Shown one piece after another: positions 56,226 to 64,000 of a DNA stretch of 64,000 bases (positions are counted from its first letter, which is position 1; each line of letters opens with the position of its first letter). The notes beneath the pieces are model-generated. The model had not been told where the DNA came from. It worked only from the letters and a program-made list of their open reading frames with translations, and made no database searches. Origin of the DNA: an uncultured Paracoccaceae bacterium (GTDB lineage: Bacteria; Pseudomonadota; Alphaproteobacteria; Rhodobacterales; Rhodobacteraceae); the NCBI GenBank assembly GCA_937895435.1, contig CALAXT010000024.1, forward strand, positions 1-64,000, written 5' to 3'. The translations under genes were made by a program, and so were the position numbers.

Positions 56226-57536
56226 ATGTTTCTTGAAATTCTTATTGTCTTGTTGCTGACCGTTGTGAACGGCGTGTTGGCAATGTCGGAACTTGCTGTG
56301 GTCTCGGCGCGGCCTGCTCGGCTTCGGGTCTTGGCCGAACAGGGACAAACTGGCGCACAGGCAGCCCTTGATCTGCGCGAAACCCCCGGCCGGTTTTTGT
56401 CGACGGTGCAGATTGGTATCACGCTTGTTGGGGTACTGTCGGGGGCGTTTTCGGGCGCGACACTGGGCGCGCGACTTGCAGATTCTTTAGAAATTTGGGG
56501 GGTTCCGGGGCCTTTGGCGGATACGCTTGGGGTTGGGGCCGTGGTTGTTTGCATCACGTATCTGGCCCTGATCGTGGGCGAGCTGGTGCCCAAACAAATA
56601 GCACTGCGCGACCCCGAAATGGTCGCTGCGCGGGTAGCACCGATGATGCGGGTGATATCAATCATCACCGGGCCACTGGTTTGGGTGCTGGATGGATCTG
56701 GAAATTTGATCCTGCGACTTTTGGGCCAAACCAATGAAGATGGCAGCCAGATGAGCGATGAAGAGATCAAAATGACGATCTCTGAGGCTGCAACAGCGGG
56801 CGTCTTGAAAAGTGATGAGCGCGAAATGATCGCCGGTGTCATGCGTGTGGCAGACCGGTCTGCCAGCGCGCTGATGACCCCCCGCCATGAGGTTGAGCTG
56901 ATCGATCTGTCTGACGATTTTGACACGATCTTGCAACAAGCCCGCGAAAGCCGTCGCTCGCGCCTGCCCCTGCGCGATGGTGGCCCAGATGAGGTTGTGG
57001 GCGTCATTTCTGTCAAAGACATCTTGATGAGCGCCGAGGCCGGCACGCATGATGCGCTGCGTGCGCTGATCCGGGAAGCCCCGGTGGTGCTGGATTTGTC
57101 AGATGCCACCCAAGTGATTGACAGTCTGCGCGGCTCATTGGTGCATATGGTGCTGGTTTACGACGAATACGGACATTTTCAGGGCATTGTGACGCCGATG
57201 GATGTGTTGGAAGCCATTACCGGCGCCTTTCGCGACGAAGAGGTTGACGAACCCGCCTGTGTTGAGCGCCCCGATGGCAGCTTGCTGGTGGCAGGGTGGA
57301 TGGCGGTGGATGAGTTCGCTGAACGCGTCAACCTGCCCCTGCCCGAAGACCGTGATTTTGATACAGTCGCGGGCCTTGTGCTTGACCGAATGGGCCGGCT
57401 GCCTGCTTTGGGTGAAAGCGTGGCCTATGCTGGATATCAGATGGAAGTCGTCGATATGGATGGAATGCGGATCGATAAGCTGTTGGTGTCGCGGATCAAT
57501 CCCTTTGTGGTCACGCAAACCGGGGATGAACTGTGA
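56226..57536 (+). CDS. CNNM/CorC-type transporter with CBS domains (TlyC/hemolysin family)
   Basis: This 436-aa membrane protein has a DUF21 (CNNM) domain with about four membrane segments, opening FLEILIVLLLTVVNGVLAMS and including KQIALRDPEMVAARVAP. A paired CBS domain follows (about 205-345, with LMTPRHEVELIDLSDDF and VLVYDEYGHFQGIVTPMDV), and a C-terminal CorC_HlyC domain (about 350-430). Such proteins export Mg2+ or Co2+ or act in metal tolerance; the old hemolysin label is doubtful. It overlaps xth by 4 nt. Confidence 0.9.
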   Translation: MFLEILIVLLLTVVNGVLAMSELAVVSARPARLRVLAEQGQTGAQAALDLRETPGRFLSTVQIGITLVGVLSGAFSGATLGARLADSLEIWGVPGPLADTLGVGAVVVCITYLALIVGELVPKQIALRDPEMVAARVAPMMRVISIITGPLVWVLDGSGNLILRLLGQTNEDGSQMSDEEIKMTISEAATAGVLKSDEREMIAGVMRVADRSASALMTPRHEVELIDLSDDFDTILQQARESRRSRLPLRDGGPDEVVGVISVKDILMSAEAGTHDALRALIREAPVVLDLSDATQVIDSLRGSLVHMVLVYDEYGHFQGIVTPMDVLEAITGAFRDEEVDEPACVERPDGSLLVAGWMAVDEFAERVNLPLPEDRDFDTVAGLVLDRMGRLPALGESVAYAGYQMEVVDMDGMRIDKLLVSRINPFVVTQTGDEL

Positions 57537-58312
57537 AGATCGCAAGCTTTAACATCAATGGAATCAAGGCGCGTGCTGAGGCGCTGGGCAGTTGGTTGGA
57601 CCGCGCGGTGCCGGATGTGGTTGTGTTGCAGGAAATTAAATCGATTGATGCAGCCTTTCCCCGCGATATTTTTGAAAGCCGTGGCTATAATTTAGAAACC
57701 CATGGTCAAAAAAGTTTCAACGGCGTGGCCATCGCCGCACGCCTGCCGCTGGAGGATGTCAGCCGGGGCTTGCCCGGCGATGACAGTGATGAACAGGCAC
57801 GCTGGATTGAAGCAACCGTTGTGGGAACCCGCGCCATTCGGGTTTGTGGGCTTTACCTGCCCAATGGAAACCCCGCACCCGGGCCAAAGTATGACTATAA
57901 GCTTGCGTGGATGGATCGTCTGCATACGCATGCCCAAACGCTTTTACAAAGCGAAGAACCCGTGGTGATGGCGGGCGATTACAACATTATCCCCCAACCC
58001 CAAGACGCCAAACGCCCAGATGCTTGGCGCGAGGATGCTCTGTTTCGTCCCGAAAGCCGCGCTGCGTTTCAGCGCGTGGTGAATTTGGGCTTTACCGATG
58101 CGCTCACCGTGTGCCGCCCAGGCCCCGGCCAGTTTACATTTTGGGATTATCAGGCCGGCGCATGGGCGCGGGACGATGGTATTCGCATCGATCATATGCT
58201 GCTCAGCCCACAAGCGGCCGATTTGCTGCAAGACTGCCAGATTGACAAACAAGAACGCGATATGGAACGGCCCTCAGATCACGTGCCAATCTGGGCCACG
58301 TTTGACGCCTAG
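57533..58312 (+). CDS. xth: Exodeoxyribonuclease III
   Basis: This 259-aa AP endonuclease and 3'-5' exonuclease shows the EEP-fold motifs: KIASFNINGIKARAEAL, LQEIKSID with the metal-binding Glu, LYLPNGN with Tyr/Asn, the GDYN motif VVMAGDYNIIP and the catalytic His in PSDHVPIW. Start codon is GTG at 57533, overlapping the stop of the CNNM gene (GTGA); the family MKIASFN opening supports it. It repairs abasic sites. Confidence 0.95.
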   Translation: MKIASFNINGIKARAEALGSWLDRAVPDVVVLQEIKSIDAAFPRDIFESRGYNLETHGQKSFNGVAIAARLPLEDVSRGLPGDDSDEQARWIEATVVGTRAIRVCGLYLPNGNPAPGPKYDYKLAWMDRLHTHAQTLLQSEEPVVMAGDYNIIPQPQDAKRPDAWREDALFRPESRAAFQRVVNLGFTDALTVCRPGPGQFTFWDYQAGAWARDDGIRIDHMLLSPQAADLLQDCQIDKQERDMERPSDHVPIWATFDA

Positions 58313-58340
58313 ACATGATGCTTGCTGATTGGGCTTGCGG

Positions 58341-59507
58341 TTAGCGGGTCACGTCATGGCCATAAAGCCAATCAAACCGACGCAGCATCAGGCCGGGTGC
58401 AACCCGCCCCACCACGCGCAACCCAACATGCGCCACCAGCCGTGACACCCCACCCAAATGATAGGCGCGTGCGTTGCTGTTGGCGGCTGCTACGATTTTG
58501 CACGTGCGGGGGTGGCGCTGCGCGGCATAGTCAGCCAAGGCTGCATCAATATCAGGGCCTTCGGCCAATGCGCGGGCCAACACAAAAGCATCTTCCAGCG
58601 CCATATTTGCGCCTTGGGCCAAAAAAGGCAGGGTGGGATGCGCAGAATCGCCCAGCAACACTGCACCCTGCCTGTGCCAACATCGGGCGACATCGTGCCG
58701 AAAAAGACCCCACAAATGTGTTTCTTGCACCCGCGCCAACCAACCTGGCACAGGGCCGCCAAAGCCCGCAAAGGCGGCGCGCAGATGTGCAGGATCATCG
58801 GCAATCGACCAGCCTTCTTCGGCCCAAATGTGACGCTCTTCGACCGCAACAATATTGCGCAGCCCCCCACACAGTGGATAGCTGACCAAGTGACGCCCCG
58901 GTGCCATAAACACCTGAACTTCAGGAAGATCATCCTCTTGCCCTTTAATCACCGCGCGCCAGGCAACCTGATGGGTAAAAAATGGCACCTCTGGCCCATT
59001 CAGCGCCGGCCGCAACACAGAGTGTAATCCATCCGCCCCAATCAGCAGCGGAACGCGCGCCGCTTGCCCGCCCAACATCCGCAGCTCAGCCCCCCCCATA
59101 TCCAAACCGACCGAGGCCACGCGCGACCCTGTAACGATCTCCACCCCTGCCCCCTCGGCCGCTTTCGCCAATTCTGCAATCAGCGCCCCACGAGAAACAA
59201 AGCGATAGTGCTGGTCTGGCCGCAGCCGCCCCAGATCAAGCCGCGCCACTGACCGCCCCGAAGCAGCATCGCGCAACTGCACGGCCTGGGCTGCAACCGT
59301 GATTGGCCGCAACGCATCCCCCAAGCCCAACGCGTGCAAAACGGCCATGCCATTGGGCGAGAGCTGCAACCCCGCCCCCGAGCTGCGCAGGGTTTCGGCC
59401 TGTTCCAAAACCCAAACCCGCGCCCCAGCCCGCGCCAAAGCATAGGCCACCGCCAGCCCACCAATACCCGCGCCAAGAACGGTGATCTCTTGATCCTTAA
59501 GCCGCAT
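58341..59507 (-). CDS. FAD-dependent aromatic-ring monooxygenase
   Basis: This 388-aa flavoprotein is of the p-hydroxybenzoate/salicylate hydroxylase type. It has the Rossmann motif VLGAGIGGLAVAYALARAG, the GADG box LLIGADGLHSVLRPAL and the second FAD motif LLGDSAHPTLPFLAQGANMA. The substrate is probably a hydroxylated aromatic acid, but no catabolic genes surround it. ATG 59507 (MRLKDQEITV) is preferred over the upstream TTG at 59519 and has GGGG upstream. It is convergent with xth. Confidence 0.87.
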   Translation of the reverse strand: MRLKDQEITVLGAGIGGLAVAYALARAGARVWVLEQAETLRSSGAGLQLSPNGMAVLHALGLGDALRPITVAAQAVQLRDAASGRSVARLDLGRLRPDQHYRFVSRGALIAELAKAAEGAGVEIVTGSRVASVGLDMGGAELRMLGGQAARVPLLIGADGLHSVLRPALNGPEVPFFTHQVAWRAVIKGQEDDLPEVQVFMAPGRHLVSYPLCGGLRNIVAVEERHIWAEEGWSIADDPAHLRAAFAGFGGPVPGWLARVQETHLWGLFRHDVARCWHRQGAVLLGDSAHPTLPFLAQGANMALEDAFVLARALAEGPDIDAALADYAAQRHPRTCKIVAAANSNARAYHLGGVSRLVAHVGLRVVGRVAPGLMLRRFDWLYGHDVTR

Positions 59508-59590
59508 CAAAGGCCCCAATTATCTGCTCACTGGCATAAGATGGACGGACCGAAAAAAGACGCAAGGCCCAGACAGCACATACCAAAACA

Positions 59591-59608
59591 CCGGGGTGCA
59601 AACCCCGG
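59591..59608 (-). terminator. Intrinsic terminator of dksA
   Basis: CCGGGGT (59591-59597) pairs with ACCCCGG (59602-59608), a perfect 7-bp stem with a 4-nt loop, 26 nt after the dksA stop on the minus strand. The following minus-strand bases, TGTTTTGGT, form a U-rich tract. Confidence 0.75.
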
Positions 59609-59633
59609 CGTCGTTTGGAATTTTCAATGCGCC

Positions 59634-60056
59634 TCATTCGTCGCGATGCACTTTTTCACGCCGTTCATGACGCTCCTGCGCCTCAAGCGTCATGGTCGCA
59701 ATAGGGCGGGCATCCAGACGCTTAAGCGAAATCTGCTCGCCGGTCATTTCACAATAGCCAAATTCACCGCTCTCAATACGGCGCAGGGCTGCATCAATTT
59801 TTGAGACCAACTTACGTTGACGATCACGGGTGCGCAGTTCCAGCGCGCGATCTGTTTCTTCTGAGGCACGATCGGCAATATCTGCGACGTTGCGTGATGT
59901 ATCTTGCAAGCCTTCGATGGTTTCACGCGTGCCGTCTTGCAGCTCAGATTTCCACTGCAGGAGGCGCCGACGAAAATATTCCAGCTGTCTTTCATTCATG
60001 AAAGGTTCGTCTTCGGCTGGTCTGTAATCTTCAGGCAGAAAATTCTCTGCTTTCAT
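59634..60056 (-). CDS. dksA: RNA polymerase-binding regulator DksA, degenerate zinc finger
   Basis: This 140-aa protein binds the secondary channel of RNA polymerase and works with ppGpp to reset transcription, including rRNA. The coiled-coil runs from about residue 20 to 98, opening MNERQLEYFRRRLLQWKSEL, with the tip acidic pair region DTSRNVADIADRASEE. The C-terminal zinc-finger region GYCEMTGEQISLKRLDARP retains one of four expected Cys, as in other alphaproteobacterial DksA. The start at 60056 has AAGGTGG four nt upstream. It is divergent from moxR. Confidence 0.93.
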   Translation of the reverse strand: MKAENFLPEDYRPAEDEPFMNERQLEYFRRRLLQWKSELQDGTRETIEGLQDTSRNVADIADRASEETDRALELRTRDRQRKLVSKIDAALRRIESGEFGYCEMTGEQISLKRLDARPIATMTLEAQERHERREKVHRDE

Positions 60057-60231
60057 ATCGCCACCTTTGGTTGAGCGGGCTTGTGCCGAAATGTCCATGC
60101 GTTTGCCCCACGTTCCCTTGGGGCACGCATTACTGCATGGCTGTGCGCTTGTCACTAGGTTATGGGCATGCTTGCCGGGAAAACCCGGTGTGATAGGGTG
60201 CAGCTGACAAATTAAGGAAAGGCGCGCGCGC

Positions 60232-61071
60232 ATGCAGTTTTCAGGAACCGACCGCTATATTGCCAGCCCCGATTTGATGGTGGCAGTTAACGCGGCGGTC
60301 GCATTGGAACGCCCTTTGTTGGTAAAGGGGGAACCTGGCACTGGCAAAACCGAATTGGCGCGTCAGGTTGCGCAAAGCCTGGGCCTGCCGATGATTGAAT
60401 GGCATGTGAAATCAACCACCAAAGCCCAACAGGGGCTTTATGAATATGATGCCGTCAGCCGTCTGCGGGACAGCCAATTGGGCGACGCGCGGGTGCATGA
60501 TGTGTCGAACTACATCCGGCACGGCAAGCTTTGGCAGGCCTTTGACGCCGATCAAAAGGTGGTGCTTTTGATCGATGAGGTAGACAAGGCCGACATCGAA
60601 TTTCCAAACGATCTTTTGCAAGAACTCGACCGGATGGAATTTCACGTCTATGAAACAGGTCAAACGATCACCGCGCGCCATCGCCCCATCGTGATCATCA
60701 CATCCAACAATGAAAAAGAATTGCCAGATGCGTTTTTACGGCGGTGTTTTTTCCACTATATCCGGTTCCCCGATCCGCAGACGCTGCGCCAGATTATTGC
60801 AGTGCATCATCCCAATATAAAAGAAGCGCTGCTGACGGCCGCATTGACACAGTTTTACGAATTGCGCGAAACGCCGGGGTTAAAGAAAAAGCCCTCAACC
60901 TCTGAGGTGCTGGACTGGCTGAAATTGCTTTTGGCTGAAGATCTTACCCCCGAAGATTTGCGCCAAAGCGGCAAAGATGCATTGCCTCGTCTGCATGGCG
61001 CCCTTTTGAAAACTGAGGCAGACGTGCATCTTTTTGAACGGCTGGCTTTCATGGCACGCGGGCGCGGCTAG
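60232..61071 (+). CDS. MoxR-type AAA+ ATPase
   Basis: This 279-aa ATPase has Walker A GEPGTGKTELARQV (about 32-45), Walker B VLLIDEVDKAD (about 106-116), the MoxR insert EFPNDLLQELDRMEFHV, sensor I ITSNNEKELPDAFLRRCFFH and an Arg finger therein. MoxR proteins work with VWA partners as metal-insertion or protein-remodelling chaperones. The VWA partner is at 62635 in the same run. The start follows AAGGAAAGG. Confidence 0.93.
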   Translation: MQFSGTDRYIASPDLMVAVNAAVALERPLLVKGEPGTGKTELARQVAQSLGLPMIEWHVKSTTKAQQGLYEYDAVSRLRDSQLGDARVHDVSNYIRHGKLWQAFDADQKVVLLIDEVDKADIEFPNDLLQELDRMEFHVYETGQTITARHRPIVIITSNNEKELPDAFLRRCFFHYIRFPDPQTLRQIIAVHHPNIKEALLTAALTQFYELRETPGLKKKPSTSEVLDWLKLLLAEDLTPEDLRQSGKDALPRLHGALLKTEADVHLFERLAFMARGRG

Positions 61072-62454
61072 GTGCGGGCAAGAATTTTTGGGCTTTGTCT
61101 GTTGGGGCTCGCGGGGTGCGCCACTGCGCCGCGCGCGCCGGTCCCGGGGCCGATGGTTTTGCCATCGATGAAAACATTTGCAGCCCCCACACCCACAGCC
61201 CCCCAACGCTCAAACCATGATATCGCGCAGGACTTCTTGGACCTGAGTTTTGTGATGGAAAGCGGCCGCCCCCTGCCCCGTATGACCCGGTTCACTGGGC
61301 CGATACGGGTGCGGCTGACAGGAGCGCCCCCGGCCAACGCCCATGCTGATCTGGATGTGCTGCTGGCGCGTTTGCGTCGCGAGGCACAGATTGATATTCA
61401 AAAACTCGACGCCCAACCAAGCCCAACACCCGAAAACGCCAACGCGCGCCCCCCCGCTGAAATCACCGTAGATTTTGTTGCGCGCCGAACCATGCAAGCG
61501 GCCGTGCCCAACGCAGCGTGTTTTGTAGTGCCAAATGTCAGCTCATGGGAAGATTTTCGGCGCAAACGGGCCGAAAGCAGCCTTGATTGGCAGACGCTGC
61601 CACAGCGCCAATTTTTGGCGGTGTTCATTCCCTATGATACCAGCCCGCAAGAGGTGCGCGACTGCCTGCATGAAGAAATAGCCCAGGCGATTGGGCCACT
61701 GAATGATCTGTATCGGCTGAACGATTCTGTTTTTAACGATGACAACTTCCACGCCGTTTTGACCGGCCAAGATATGCTGATCCTGCGGGCCTATTATGCG
61801 CCTGAACTCCAAAACGGCATGACGCGCGATCAGGTTGCAACCCGCCTGCCTGCGCTTTTGGCACGGCTAAACCCAGCAGGCGAAAACCCCAAGCTGCCGC
61901 GCCGCGCAGCCCCACCCCAGCCCACGCCACGTGAATGGATCACAGCGATGGAACAGGCGCTGGGGGCACGTGGCGGCTATATCGGGCGGCTGGCTGCAGC
62001 ACGGCGCGCGCTGTCGGTGGCCACCCGCGCAGGTTGGCAAGATGGCAGAATGGCCTTTAGCCTTTATGCCATTGGCCGCCTGACGCAAGCAAATGACCCT
62101 GAAACTGCCAACCGCGCATTTTTGGCTGCGGGCTTGCTGTATGCCACGCTGCCTGATGCACGGCTACAACGCGCGCATGTTGATCTGCGTTTGGCAGCCT
62201 TTGCGCTGGCCTCGGATCGCCCACAACAGGCGTTAGCACTGCTTGAACGGGCTGAACCTGTGATGCAACGGGCCGAAAATGCGGCCATGCTTGCCACGGT
62301 TTTAATGTTGAAATCCGAAGCGCTGCGCACGCTGAACCGTGCAGACGCTGCGGCACAAGCGCGCCTCGACAGTTTGGGTTGGGCGCGGTATGGCTTTGCC
62401 GACGATGCCGCGGTGCGCCAGCGTATGCAGCGGCTTGACCTGCCATCCCCATAG
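61072..62454 (+). CDS. DUF2927 domain lipoprotein
   Basis: This 460-aa exported lipoprotein begins at GTG 61072, one base after the moxR stop. Its lipobox is LAGC (Cys near residue 16). The DUF2927 pattern follows: SNHDIAQDFLDLSFVMESGR, GPIRVRLTG, and QRQFLAVFIPYDTSPQEVRD with EEIAQAIGPLNDLYRLNDSV, recalling a metzincin-like metallopeptidase layout but without an obvious HExxH. The C-terminal third is helical and TPR-like. It is expected in the periplasm. The next ATG is beyond the lipobox, so the GTG is needed. Confidence 0.85.
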   Translation: MRARIFGLCLLGLAGCATAPRAPVPGPMVLPSMKTFAAPTPTAPQRSNHDIAQDFLDLSFVMESGRPLPRMTRFTGPIRVRLTGAPPANAHADLDVLLARLRREAQIDIQKLDAQPSPTPENANARPPAEITVDFVARRTMQAAVPNAACFVVPNVSSWEDFRRKRAESSLDWQTLPQRQFLAVFIPYDTSPQEVRDCLHEEIAQAIGPLNDLYRLNDSVFNDDNFHAVLTGQDMLILRAYYAPELQNGMTRDQVATRLPALLARLNPAGENPKLPRRAAPPQPTPREWITAMEQALGARGGYIGRLAAARRALSVATRAGWQDGRMAFSLYAIGRLTQANDPETANRAFLAAGLLYATLPDARLQRAHVDLRLAAFALASDRPQQALALLERAEPVMQRAENAAMLATVLMLKSEALRTLNRADAAAQARLDSLGWARYGFADDAAVRQRMQRLDLPSP

Positions 62455-62463
62455 GAGACACTA

Positions 62464-62631
62464 ATGATCTTGATCACCCTCACTTTTGCCCTTGGGGCCT
62501 TTTGGGGCGCCCGCCTTGCGAAAAAGCGTGGCGGCAACCGGTCTGATATGGCGCAATACGGCGTAGCCTATGGCATTGTTTTTGGCTTGGTGGGGCTGTT
62601 TTTTGTGTTGTTCCTGTCGCATCTGGTATGA
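62464..62631 (+). CDS. Small two-segment membrane protein
   Basis: This 55-aa frame starts at ATG 62464 behind GGAG. It has a short hydrophobic N-terminal segment (ILITLTFALGAFWGARLA), a basic loop AKKRGGNRSD, and a second membrane segment VAYGIVFGLVGLFFVLFLS. No family is recognised by me, but its position between the DUF2927 and VWA genes, 9 nt after the former and 3 nt before the latter, makes it part of the cassette. Confidence 0.75.
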   Translation: MILITLTFALGAFWGARLAKKRGGNRSDMAQYGVAYGIVFGLVGLFFVLFLSHLV

Positions 62632-62634
62632 TTG

Positions 62635-63819
62635 ATGCTGCTGCCCTTTTTTGAATCCCTGCGCCGTAGCAATATCCCGGTATCACTGCGCGAATTCTTG
62701 GGATTTTTAGAGGGAATGCGTGCAGGTCTTGTGACCTATGATTTAGACGGTTTTTATTTTTTAGCCCGCACTTGTTTGGTAAAAGACGAACGACACTTTG
62801 ACCGATTTGACAGGGCATTTTCTTATTCATTCCAAGGTGTTGAGGGCATTTCTGAACAAGACGTCTTAAACGCGCTGGATCTGCCCCCAGATTGGCTGAC
62901 CAAAATGGCCGAACGCCATCTGACCCCCGAAGAGCGCGCAGAAATTGATGCGTTGGGTGCGTTTGAGGCACTGATGGAAACCCTGCGCAAACGGTTGGCG
63001 GAACAACAGGGCCGTCACCAAGGCGGATCAAAATGGGTAGGCACTGCGGGCACCAGCCCCTTTGGCGCCTATGGCTATAACCCCGAGGGCGTGCGCATCG
63101 GCCAAAGCGAAAGCCGCCACCAACGGGCAGTGAAAGTATGGGATCGCCGGGAATTTCGTGACTTTGATGACCGGGCCGACTTGGGCAGCCGCGCGATGAA
63201 ATTGGCGCTGCGCCGCCTGCGCAAATGGGCACGCGATGGTGCAACCGATGAAATCGATCTGGAACAAACAATTCGCGCCACTGCGGATCATGGTTATCTT
63301 GATGTGCAAACCCGCCCCGAACGGCGCAACGCGGTCAAGGTGTTGTTGTTTTTAGATGTGGGTGGGTCGATGGATGCGCATGTTGCCCAAGCGCAATCCT
63401 TGTTTTCGGCAGCAAGAGATTCGTTCAAACACTTGGAATACTTTTATTTTCACAATTGTCTGTATGAAGGCGTTTGGCGTGAGAACGCGCGCCGTTGGGG
63501 CGATCAGTTGCAGACGCATGATATTTTGTGCACCTATGGCAGCGATTATAAATGCCTGTTTTTGGGCGATGCCAGCATGTCCCCCTATGAGATTTCGCAC
63601 AGCGGCGGTGCCTCTGAGCATTGGAACCAAGAACCAGGCCAAATTTGGCTTCAGCGTGCCCGGACACAATGGCCAGCAAGTGTCTGGCTAAACCCGGTTC
63701 CACAGCCCTATTGGGATATGACGGCATCAATCAGAATGATCCAGAATATTTTTGAAAATCAAATGTTTCCAATGACCTTACAAGGTTTGGAACAGGCAAT
63801 CAAAGCACTGGGGCGATAA
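62635..63819 (+). CDS. VWA domain protein, CoxE-like, partner of MoxR
   Basis: This 394-aa protein has an N-terminal helical CoxE-like region and a C-terminal von Willebrand A domain with MIDAS motif LDVGGSMDAH (DxGxS near residue 243). The second MIDAS-type Thr/Asp positions and the region YFYFHNCLYEGVW follow. The start is ATG 62635, just after the small membrane protein's stop; the preceding TTG is not needed. It probably acts with the MoxR ATPase as a remodelling or metal-loading pair. Confidence 0.92.
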   Translation: MLLPFFESLRRSNIPVSLREFLGFLEGMRAGLVTYDLDGFYFLARTCLVKDERHFDRFDRAFSYSFQGVEGISEQDVLNALDLPPDWLTKMAERHLTPEERAEIDALGAFEALMETLRKRLAEQQGRHQGGSKWVGTAGTSPFGAYGYNPEGVRIGQSESRHQRAVKVWDRREFRDFDDRADLGSRAMKLALRRLRKWARDGATDEIDLEQTIRATADHGYLDVQTRPERRNAVKVLLFLDVGGSMDAHVAQAQSLFSAARDSFKHLEYFYFHNCLYEGVWRENARRWGDQLQTHDILCTYGSDYKCLFLGDASMSPYEISHSGGASEHWNQEPGQIWLQRARTQWPASVWLNPVPQPYWDMTASIRMIQNIFENQMFPMTLQGLEQAIKALGR

Positions 63820-63826
63820 GTTTCGC

Positions 63827-64000
63827 TTAGCCAGCGCGCAACGAAAGCCCGTGCCGGCCTGCCAGATCCGTGAAGAACTGCCACGCCACACGCCCCGACC
63901 GACTGCCACGGGTGGCTTGCCATTCAATCGCCTGCGCGCGCAAAACATCTGGCTCAATAGTCAGATCATAAGCAGCACAATAGCCATCTATCATCGCCAA
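63827..64000 (-). CDS. C-terminal end of a DUF815-type AAA+ ATPase (partial)
   Basis: A frame of 57 codons runs leftward from the right edge to TAA (63829-63827). The visible tail reads LAMIDGYCAAYDLTIEP, then LRAQAIEWQATRG and SRSGRVAWQFFTDLAGR, ending in LRAG. From memory this matches the C-terminus of alphaproteobacterial DUF815 AAA+ ATPases; it was not checked. The stop is 7 nt from the end of the convergent VWA gene. The rest lies outside the window. Confidence 0.65.
   Translation of the reverse strand: MAMIDGYCAAYDLTIEPDVLRAQAIEWQATRGSRSGRVAWQFFTDLAGRHGLSLRAG

Noticed and set aside
1-64000. CRISPR arrays, integrases, transposases and phage structural genes
   Set aside because: No regularly spaced repeats, no transposase or integrase motifs and no cas-like genes were seen on either strand.

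Overview
The window is a compact, almost fully coding stretch of an alphaproteobacterial chromosome. The gene families and their order point to the roseobacter group of the Rhodobacteraceae: a FOXRED1-like oxidase, a DksA with a degenerate zinc finger, the 'component of SufBCD complex' membrane protein beside hemB, the dgt-argS-SPOR-nagZ-scpA-scpB block, the yceD-rpmF-plsX-fabH-ihfA-merR block, and a MoxR/DUF2927/VWA cassette. This placement is inference from gene content recalled from memory; no search was run. Base composition looks moderately GC-rich by eye.

Layout. 1-5400: the N-terminal part of a possible secreted protein behind an inverted repeat, a LysR regulator divergent from an acyl-CoA ligase, and an rpe-redoxin-gph run. 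5440-10315: a FAD oxidoreductase, the rpsB-tsf operon, a DUF502 membrane protein and bdhA. 10316-10619: a gene-free gap with an orphan leftward terminator, proposed here to end an unrecognised small RNA. 10620-18380: an orphan YejA-like peptide-binding protein, an entericidin-like 39-aa lipoprotein, a DsbA-family protein, a two-gene RND efflux system and a TPR protein. 18377-23655: a leftward polyamine-type ABC operon with a fifth gene of unknown function and an unusual repeat-bearing permease. 23833-30593: mfd, a SufBCD-associated membrane protein divergent from hemB, a YSC84/SYLF lipoprotein and a 3-hydroxyisobutyrate-dehydrogenase-like enzyme. 30689-35813: a penicillin-acylase-family enzyme, an esterase, an AlkA-like glycosylase and an MFS carrier.

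35810-43497: the cysS-cimA-NDUFAF6-like operon, an ABC-F protein, an OlsB-like acyltransferase, msrB and bamE. 43639-47850: a run for ribosome biogenesis, lipid initiation and nucleoid proteins (yceD, rpmF, plsX, fabH, ihfA, merR-type). 47899-49147: tRNA-Pro(GGG) with a strong terminator, then a long dCTP deaminase. 49192-55651: leftward dgt-argS-SPOR-nagZ-scpA-scpB. 55759-59507: erpA, a CNNM/CBS transporter, xth and a FAD monooxygenase. 59634-64000: dksA, the moxR-DUF2927-small membrane protein-VWA cassette, and the C-terminal end of a probable DUF815 ATPase.

The genes are packed tightly, with nine 4-nt stop/start overlaps (ATGA or GTGA), several convergent 3' overlaps and few gaps over 200 nt. 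I see no insertion sequences, integrases, prophage genes, CRISPR arrays or clear pseudogenes. The content is mostly housekeeping. The least explained items are the small-RNA candidate near 10424-10503, the unknown fifth cistron of the ABC operon (18377-19090), the 24-bp repeat in its permease, the poly-C tract at the end of yceD, and the inverted repeats before the first partial gene and in the LysR intergenic region.
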